A DNA stretch of 64,000 bases from Erinaceus europaeus (taxonomy: Eukaryota > Chordata > Mammalia > Eulipotyphla > Erinaceidae), in the NCBI RefSeq assembly GCF_950295315.1, contig NC_080170.1, forward strand, positions 98,889,971 through 98,953,970, read 5' to 3'. A model generated the notes under the pieces. It saw nothing but the letters and a program-made list of their open reading frames with translations, searched no databases and had not been told where the DNA came from. Position 1 is the first letter of the stretch; every line of letters begins with the position of its first letter. The position numbers were made by a program, and so were the translations under genes. Below are positions 56,394 through 64,000 of this stretch, piece after piece.

Positions 56394-58280
56394 AGGTTTG
56401 CAATATATAGACTCCACTATCTTGAGGAATTTCCCATCTATTCCCATTTTTTGTAGAGTTTTGAGCATGAATGGGTTTTGGATTTTGTCAAAGGCTTTCT
56501 CTGCATCTATTGAGATAATCATGTGGTTTTTGGCTTTGCTTTTATTGATGTGGTGAATGACATTGATTGACTTACGGATGTTGAACCAGCCTTGCATTCC
56601 TGGGATGAATCCCACTTGGTCATGATGAACAATCTTTTTGATATGTAGCTGTATCCGGTTGGCCAAGATCTTGTTTAATATTTTGGCATCTATGTTCATC
56701 AGAGATATTGGTTTGTAGTTTTCCTTTTTTGTTATGTCCCTATCAGCTTTTGGTATCAGGGTGATGTTAGATTTATAGAAGGTGGAAGGGAGTATTCCTG
56801 TTTCTTCAATCTTATGGAATAGCTTAAGAAGTATGGGTATTAACTGTTTCCTGAAAGTTTTGTAGAATTCGTTTGTGAAGCCATCGGGTCCAGGACTTTT
56901 GTTGTTGTGGAGGTTCTTAATAACGGTTTCAATTTCTTTGTCTGTGATTGGTGCATTTAGATTTTGTAGTTCTTCTTGGTTCAGTTTTGGAAGTACATAT
57001 GCTTCTAGGAATTGTTCCATTTCTTCCAGATTCTCTAGCTTGGTGGCATATGGTTCTTTATAGAAGTTTCGCAGGATTCTCTGGATTTCTGTGGTATCAG
57101 TTGTGATATCTCCTCCATCGCTTACAATTCTATTAATTTGAGTCTTCTCTCTTTTTGTTTAGTGAGTCTGGCTAGTGCTTTGTCAATTTTGTTTACTCTT
57201 TCAAAGAACCAACATTTGGTCTCACTGATCTTTTGTATGGTTCTTTTATTTTCGATGTTGTTTATTTCTGCTCTAACTTTAGTGATTTCTGTCCTTCTGG
57301 TTACTTTAGGGTTCCTTTGTTCCTCTTCCTCTAAGTCCTTTAGGTGTGCAGTAAGGTCGTTTATTTGAGCCTCTTCTTGGTGTTTAATATGTGATTGTAT
57401 GGCTATAAGTTTCCCTCTCAGTACTGCTTTAGCAGTGTCCCAAATATTTTGATAGGTTGTGTCTTCATTTTCATTTGTTTCCAGGAACATTTAAATTTCC
57501 TGCTTGAGTGAGTCTCTGACCCAGTGGTTCTTAAGGAGTATGCTGTTTAGTTTAGAAATTCTGTGTCTTTTAATAATTTTCTGTTTGTTGTTAAATGTTA
57601 GTTTTACTCCACTGTGGTCTGAGAAGATACTTAGGATGATTTCAATGCTCTTGAATTTATTGATGCTGTCTTTGTGGCCTAACATGTGGTCTATCCTTGA
57701 GTATGTGTTATATGGATTTGAAAAGAAGGTGTATTCCAGTTTTGGGGTGTGGAGGAGTCTGAAAATGTCCAAGAGGTCTAGTCTGTCGATCTCTTCATTC
57801 AATTCTCTTGTATCTTTGTTGGTTCTCTGCTTTGTTGATCTGTCTAAGTGTGAGAGTGGGGTACTGAAGTCTCCCACTATTATTGTATTACTATTGATGT
57901 ATTTTTGAAATTCTTTCTTTAAGTGCTAGAGGTATTTAGATGTTCCCTCATTGGGTGCATAGATGTTAATGATTGTTAAGTCTTCTTGGCTGATTGATCC
58001 TCTAATCATTATGTAATGCCCTTGCCTATCTTTTATTACTTTATTTGATTTAAAATCTATTGTGTCTGAGATGAGAATGGCTGTTCCTGCTCCTTTTTGT
58101 GGTCCGTTAGCCTGTATGATAGTTTTCCATCCTTTCACTTTAAGTCTTTGTTTATCTTATAGTGACAGATGGGAATCTTGCAAGCAGCATATGGTTGGAT
58201 TATGTTTTCTGACTATCCCCCCACCCTGTGCCTTTTTATGGGTGAGTTTAAGCCACTGACATTTATTGATATTATGGATT
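56394..58280 (-). pseudogene. L1 ORF2 fragment: endonuclease and N-terminal RT, frameshifted
   Basis: Endonuclease pieces: [52 protein letters not shown]-terminus: [52 protein letters not shown]. The catalytic FADD, the rest of the RT and the Cys-rich C-terminus are missing: the frame runs from [11 protein letters not shown] into filler and stops at 56352. Frame changes occur near 57122, 57490 and 57900. Confidence 0.92.
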
Positions 58281-58347
58281 TAATGCATTGTTCAAAAAAA
58301 TTTTTGTTTGCTCTGATATATTGCAAGTATTGTAGTGTTGTTCTTGT

Positions 58348-58815
58348 TTATAATAGGTCTTTCAGAACCTCTTTCAGGGCCGGCTTGGTGATTATTGCCT
58401 CCTTTAACTGTTGTTTATCTAAGAAGGTTTTGATCCCTCCATCTAGCTTGAGTGAAAGTCTAGCAGGATATATTATCCTTGGTTGAAAACCTTTTTCATT
58501 CAGGGCTCCATAGATATCTTGCCATTCCCTTCTTGCTTTTACAGTTTGAGTGGAGAAGTCTGCATGTAATCTTATGGGTTTTCCCTTGTATGTGACTTTT
58601 TGTTTCTCTCTTGCAGCCTTTAGGATCCTTTCTTTATCCTTACTTTTTCTCATTGTGACTATGTTGTTTTCATTTCTGTGATTAATAAGTTTATTATTGC
58701 TTGCATACTTTTCTGATCTATGGTTACTTCTGGCTGATTTGTAGTTTCTTCTGGGCTTTTGTCTTCATTCATTGGAGTAGCAGTTTTATTTGTTTTTGAT
58801 CTACCCATTTTTTGA
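58348..58815 (-). pseudogene. L1 ORF1 with internal deletion of coiled coil and RRM
   Basis: The N-terminus (MGRSKTNKTATPMNEDKS at about 58810) and the C-terminal domain (RKSKDKERILKAAREKQKV through YPARLSLKLDGGIKTFL and ALKEVLKDLL, stop 58348) are joined near 58655. The roughly 150 residues of coiled coil and most of the RRM seen in the plus-strand sibling at 60790 are absent. Confidence 0.85.
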
Positions 58816-59947
58816 TTTATGTGTTTTCTTTTTTTTATGCTCTGTTGCTCCTCAGTTGTTGTGTCTTGCGTACAAGTAACACTGTACTAAATACCTTTAT
58901 GACAATTGCACTCACCAACCTCAAGAATTACAGTAGCAACTAAAGTAAGTATTGAAGTAGTTTAATCGTTACCAGTTAGCCAAACAATTTCTCCAATCAG
59001 TGAATAAATAGTAACCAAATCTCAGTGAAGAAAGAGAAAAGAAAGAAGGGAAAGCAAGAATAGACAGTTATGCAAATCTACTATTCACTGTATATTCTAG
59101 GGGTAACAAGAGGGGAAATGGAACTAGAGCAGAGATACACACATAGAGAGTCCACTCTGAGTCAGATTTCTTCCTCAAAATAATTCACAAATTCAGAAAG
59201 GCAAAGAAGAAGGAAGAAGTGTATGACAAGATTAAAAAAAAGAAGAAGAAGAAGAGACAAGAGAGAGAAAAGGGAAAAGATAAGAAAAAGAGCTGTAATT
59301 AAAGAATAGTGAAAGGAAATTCCCAAATGTGTATCAGTGAATTTAAAAAAGCACACTGTGGTGTGGGGGCTGGGGGGTGTGACTTTGGAAGCTATAGGAT
59401 TAAGGAAGAAGGGATGACAAAATGAGAAAAAGAAAAAAAAGAGAGAGAGAGAAAAGAAAAAGAACAGTCATAAAAGGGAAGTGAAAGGAAAGGGTTTTTT
59501 TGTTTTTATTTTTAATTATTTAATTAGCTATGTGGGTTGAGGTGGGGGGGGTTGGCTACTTAGAAAGAAAAAAGTCCAGAGGTTTCAGAAGGGTATAGAC
59601 TTAGAATTAATGATACTACCTGGTGGGGCAGGAATTTGGTAAAGAAAAGGAGCTCCCCTCCCCTGCTAGGAACTGATCCCCAGGGACTGGTTGGGGGGGG
59701 GCGGGAAGGAGGTATGCTTGAAAATTAAAAGGAAGAAAAAAAAAATTTTTCCCCTTTTCTACCTACTCTAATTCTTAACCCAAATTAAGTTATAGTCACT
59801 CCCTTGGTGTCACCGCTAGGACCCCTTATGGCTGGCCTGCTAAAGGGAGAAAATCCTACCGTTTCCAGGAGATGTGGTCAGAGCTCAGCCACTAGCAGCT
59901 TCTCAGTCTGCCATCTTCTGGGAACCCCCCCCCCCCTGTCTAGTTCT

Positions 59948-60789
59948 GAGGTTTTTTGTGTTTTTTTTCTCATTCTTAACTATCAGCTGTCTCTGATAAC
60001 GAGGTTTGAGGTAATCTGGGACAGGGTTTTTTTTTTTTACCCTGCTTATTTTATTATTAATGTTATATAAAGGCATATATCTTCCCCCCATTTAGGTTGA
60101 TCAGAATTAACTCTTAGGGTATCTTTCATTGCTAGGGTAGTGGGCATCTTATGTGGGAGGAACTTGTCTCCTTACTCCTACCTGCTCTACAAACTCTCCC
60201 CTCCCTCCTCCTCCTAGCTAATTAAAAAAATTAAATTAAAGATAAAGTAATTAAAAAAAAACCTTTCCTTTCACTGCTCTTTAATTACAGCTCTTTTTCT
60301 TATCTTTTCCCTTTTCTCTCACTTGTCTCTTTTTTCTTTTTTTACTTTTTCTTTTTTTTTTTTATCTTGTCATACACTTCTTCCTTCCTCCTTCTTTGCC
60401 TTTCTGAATTTGTGAATTATTTGGGGGAAGAAATCTGACTCAGAGTGGACTCTATGTGTGTATCTCTTCTCTAGTTCCCTTTCCCCTCTTGTTATCCCTA
60501 GAATATACAGTGGATAGTAGATTTGCATAACTGTCTATTCTTGCTATCCCTTCTTTCTTTTCTCTTTCTTATTCACTGGGATTTTTTTACTATTTTTTCA
60601 AGGACTGGAGAAATTGTTTGGCTAACTGGTAGTGATTAAATGCTTCAATACTTGCTTCAGTTGCTACTATAATTCCTGAGGTTGGTGAGTGCAATTGTCA
60701 TAAAGGTATTTAGTACAGGGTTGCTTGTACTCAAGACACAACAGCTGTGGAACAACAGAGCATAAAAAAGAAACACATAAATCAAAAAA
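59948..60789 (+). promoter_or_regulatory. L1 lineage 1 5' UTR, second part with duplicated block
   Basis: About 60275-60550 repeats the 54740-55066 block (CTTTCACTGCTCTTTAATTAC, CTCAGAGTGGACTCT, CTAGAATATACAGTGGATAG). It is preceded by about 280 bp not present in the nested sibling and followed by the ORF1-proximal segment GGAGAAATTGTTTGGCTAACTGG. Confidence 0.7.
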
Positions 60790-61700
60790 ATGGGTATATC
60801 AAAAACAAATAAAACTGCTACTGCAATGAATGAAGACAAGAGCCCAGAAGAAAATACAAATCAGCCAGAAGTAACCATAGATAAGAAAAGTATGCAAGCA
60901 ATAGTAAAATTATTAATCACAGAAATGAAAACAACATTGGAGGAAAGGAATGGAAGTATTAGGGAAGCAACAGTTGAGACCCCCAAGGAAAATACTGATT
61001 ATCTTGAAGCAATTAGAGAACTGAAAGCTGAAATAGCTATAATGAAGGAAAAATCTGAGGCAAGGGAAAGCAGACTAACAGAAGCAGAAAACAGAATTAG
61101 TCAGACAGAGGATGAGTTAGAGGAAACGATGAAAGAGGTGAAAGATCTTAAAAAGAGATTGAGAGACACTGAAAACAACAATAGAGACATATGGGATGAC
61201 CTCAAAAGAAGTAACATTCGTATAGTTGGCCTGCCAGAGGAAAAAAGAGAGGAAGGGGAAGCAAACATTCTAGAGTAAATAATAGAAGAAAAGTTCTCAA
61301 CCTGAATAACAGAAAGGACATCAAGATTCAAGAGGCCCAGAGAGTACCAAACAGAATCAACCCAGATCTGAAAACACCAAGACACATCATAGTCACAATG
61401 AGAAGAAGTAAGATAAAGAAAGGATCCTAAAGGCTGCAAGAGAGAAACAAAAGTCACATACAAGGGAAAACCCATAAGATTATCTGCAGACTTCTCCACT
61501 GAAACTCTAAAAGCAAGAAGGGAATGGCAAGATATCTATGGAGCCCTGAATGAAAAAGGTTTTCAACCAAGGATAATATATCCTGCTAGACTTTCATTCA
61601 AACTAGATGGAGGGATCAAAACCTTCTTAGACAAACAACAGTTAAAGGAGGCAACCATCACCAAGCCGGCCCTGAAAGAGGTTCTAAAAGACCTCTGATA
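60790..61700 (+). pseudogene. L1 ORF1 (plus), broken by a stop and frameshift
   Basis: Starts MGISKTNKTATAMNEDKSPE at 60790. Coiled coil from about residue 70 to 140 (IRELKAEIAIMKEKSEARES, RISQTEDELEETMKEVKDLK), then NIRIVGLPEEKREEGEAN, with a stop at 61276-61278. Past it, other frames still carry the RRM and C-terminal domain (TPRHIIVTMRR, YPARLSFKLDGGIKTF, ALKEVLKDL) to about 61700. The 162-residue first frame could give only an N-terminal coiled-coil peptide. Confidence 0.92.
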
Positions 61701-61766
61701 AACAAGAACATCCCTATAATACTGGCAATATATCAGAGCAAACAAAAAAAATTTTTTTTTTGAACA

Positions 61767-64000
61767 ATGGCACTACAATACGTTAAATCCATAATATCAA
61801 TAAATGTCAATGGCTTAAACTCACCCATCAAAAGGCACAGAGTTGGGGGATGGATCAAAAAACATAATCCAACCATATGCTGCTTGCAAGAATCCCATCT
61901 GTCACTACAAGATAAACAAAGACTTAAAGTGAAAGGATGGAAAACTATCATACAGGCTAACGGACCACAAAAAGGGGCAGGAACAGCCATTCTCATCTCA
62001 GACACAATAGATTTTAAATCAAATAAAGTAATAAAAGATAGGCAAGGGCATTACATAATGATTAGAGGATCAATCAGCCAAGAAGACTTAACAATCATTA
62101 ACATCTATGTACCCAATAAGGGACCATCTAAATATCTCTAGCACTTAAAGAAAGTATTTCAAAAATACATCAATAGTAATACAACAATAGTGGGAGACTT
62201 CAGTACCCACTCTCACACTTAGACAGATCAACAAAGCAGAGAACCAACAAAGATACAAGAGAATTGAATGAAGTGATCGACAGACTAGACCTCTTGGACA
62301 TTTTCATAGTCCTTCAGCCCCCAAAACTGGAATACTACTTCTGCTAAAATCCACATAACACATACTCAAGGATAGACCGCATGTTAGGCCACAAAGACAG
62401 CATCAATAAATTCAAGAGCATTGAAATCATCCCAAGTATCTTCTCAGACCACAGTGGAGTAAAACTAACATTTAACAACAAACAGAAAATTATTAAAAGT
62501 CAGAATATTTGGAAACGAAACAACATACTCCTTAAGAACCACTGGGTCAGAGATTCACTCAAGGAGGAAATTCAAATGTTCCTGGGAACTAATGAAAATG
62601 AAGACACAACCTATCAAAATATTTGGGACACAGCTAAAGCAGTACTGACAGGGAAACTTATAGCCATACAATCACATATTAAACACCAAGAAGAAGCTCA
62701 AATGAACGACCTTACTGCACACCTAAAGGACTTAGAGGAAGAGGAACAAAGGAACACTAAAGCATCCAGAAGGACAGAAATCACTAAAGTTAGAGCAGAA
62801 ATAAACAACATCGAAAATAAAAGAACCATACAAAAGATCAATGAAGCCAAATGTTGGTTCTTTGAATGAGTAAACAATATTGACAAACCCCTAGCCAGAC
62901 TCACCAAACAAAAAAGAGAGAAGACTCAAATTAATAGAATTGTAAACGATGGAGGAGATATCACCACAGAAATCCAGAGAATCCTGCGAAACTTTTATAA
63001 AGAACTGTATGCCACCAAGCTAGAGAATCTGGAAGAAATGGAACAATTCCTAGAAGCATATGTCCTTCCAAAACTGAACCAAGAAGAACTACAAAATCTA
63101 ATGCACCAATCACAGACAAAGAAATTGAAGCCGTTATTAAGAACCTCCACAACAACAAAAGTCCTGGACCAGATGGCTTCACAAATTAATTCTACAAAAC
63201 TTTTAGGAAACAGTTAGTACCCATACTTCTTAAGCTTTTCCACAAGATTGAAGAAACAGGAATACTCCCTTCCACCTTCTATAAAGCCAATATCACCCTG
63301 ATACCAAAAGCTGATAGGGACAGAACCAAAAAGGAAAACTACAGACCAATATCTCTGATGAACATAGATGCCAAAATATTAAACAAGATCTTGGCTAACT
63401 GGATACAGCAACATATCAAAAAGATTGTTCATCACGACCAAGTGGGATTCATCTCAGGAATGCAAGGCTGGTTCAACATCCGTAAGTCAATCAATGTCAT
63501 ACACCACATCATCATCAAAACAGCATGGCACTGGAACAAAAATAGGCACACAGACCAGTGGAACAGAATTGAAATCCCAGAAATATATCCCCACACCGAT
63601 GGACATCTGATATTTGATAAGGTGGCCCAAAGGATTAAATGGAAAAAAGAGGCTCTCTTTAATAAATTGTGCTGGGAAAACTGGGTTGTAACATGCAGAA
63701 GAATGAAATTGAACCACTTTATCTCATCAGAAACAAAAATCAACTCAAATTGGATCAAAGACCTAGATGTCAGACCAGAAACAATCAAATAGTTAGAGGA
63801 AAAAACTGGTAAAACAGTTTCCCACCTACACCTCAAGGACATCTTTGATGAATCAAACCCAATTGCAAGGAAGACTAAAGCAGAAACAAACCAATGGGAC
63901 TACATTAAATTGAAAAGCTTCTGCACATCCAAAGAAACTATTAAACAAACAAAGAGACCCCTCACAGAATGGGAGAAGATCTTCACATGCCATACATCAG
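61767..64000 (+). pseudogene. L1 ORF2 (plus), frameshifted and internally deleted, truncated by window end
   Basis: ATG at 61767 ([18 protein letters not shown]) with endonuclease residues N in [11 protein letters not shown] in CCLQESHLS and SDHSGVKLTFNN. Disrupted after KGPSKYL (stop about 62139), at YYFC* near 62344, after KCWFFE (62867) and near 63105-63190. At about 63510 the frame jumps from SINVIHHI to [18 protein letters not shown]. This removes the segment with [20 protein letters not shown] and FADD, so this copy has no RT active site. The C-terminal region continues to the window edge ([12 protein letters not shown]). Confidence 0.93.

Larger units (their letters stand above)
55067..59947 (-). 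mobile_element. 5'-complete but internally deleted L1 (minus) nested in an L1 5' UTR
   Basis: TGTCTAGTTCT flanks it at 55067-55077 and 59937-59947. The body 55078-59936 (4,859 bp) has the lineage 1 3' UTR (55078-56248), about 145 bp of non-L1 filler (56249-56393), ORF2 endonuclease and N-terminal RT (56394-58270), a deleted ORF1 (58340-58815) and a full 5' UTR (58816-59936, ending in the GGTTCCCAGAAGATGGC start). Confidence 0.92.
54301..64000 (+). mobile_element. 5'-complete young L1 (plus), interrupted by a nested L1, runs off the window
   Basis: Starts GGGGGGTTCCCGGAAGATGG. 5' UTR at 54301-55077 and, after the nested L1, 59948-60789. ORF1 from 60790 and ORF2 from 61767 to the window edge. 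Lineage 1: its 5' UTR and ORF1 head differ from the L1 at 28785-34948. Confidence 0.9.

Overview
The window looks like gene-poor, AT-rich intergenic or intronic DNA from a placental mammal, most likely a hedgehog (Erinaceus or a close relative). The reasoning is from repeats: dozens of tRNA-derived SINEs of the kinds I associate with erinaceids, carrying the conserved 'CCCCACCTGCAGGGG' core and either AATAAATAAAG or CAACAACGACATCAATAACAAC tails. They sit among young LINE-1 (L1) elements with matching 3' UTRs. The species call is from memory of these families and was not checked against a database. I found no convincing host protein-coding exon, rRNA, snRNA, CRISPR array or CpG-island promoter. 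Almost every long open frame belongs to an L1, a SINE or a minisatellite.

Layout. 1-20 kb: unique AT-rich DNA with SINEs, an inverted (twin-primed) old L1 (2.8-5.3 kb), L1 3' ends, and a 342-bp solo LTR (19.18-19.52 kb) with a 6-bp target duplication inside L1 debris. 21.9-24.2 kb: a 5'-truncated L1 that split an older SINE. 26.1-28 kb: a SINE, an LTR-like block with internal repeats, and a 32-bp-arm hairpin. 28.77-34.96 kb: a 5'-complete L1 (minus strand) with a 15-bp target duplication, an open 324-aa ORF1 and an ORF2 broken by only two frameshifts, inserted into an MLT1-like LTR. 40.78-43.21 kb: a composite retro-insertion of about 2.4 kb flanked by a perfect 15-bp direct repeat. It holds two GC-rich minisatellites, a Jockey-type reverse transcriptase fragment of a kind I associate with arthropods and not with mammals, and a SINE end with poly(A). 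43.5-49 kb: mostly unique sequence with nested SINEs. 50.57-51.33 kb: a roughly 500-bp ORF-less L1 derivative joining an L1 5' UTR head to an L1 3' UTR. 51.8-52.3 kb: a SINE split by a second solo LTR (257 bp, 6-bp duplication). 53.5-64 kb: old L1 ORF2, then a 5'-complete plus-strand L1 whose 5' UTR was invaded by another 5'-complete but internally deleted minus-strand L1.

How the parts work together. L1 proteins are the likely engine for nearly everything here: L1 copies, SINEs, the ORF-less L1 and the composite insertion all show poly(A) or T-rich ends with target duplications. Two L1 lineages coexist, with different 5' UTRs and ORF1 N-termini. The most unusual item is the Jockey-type fragment and its SVA-like composite vehicle.
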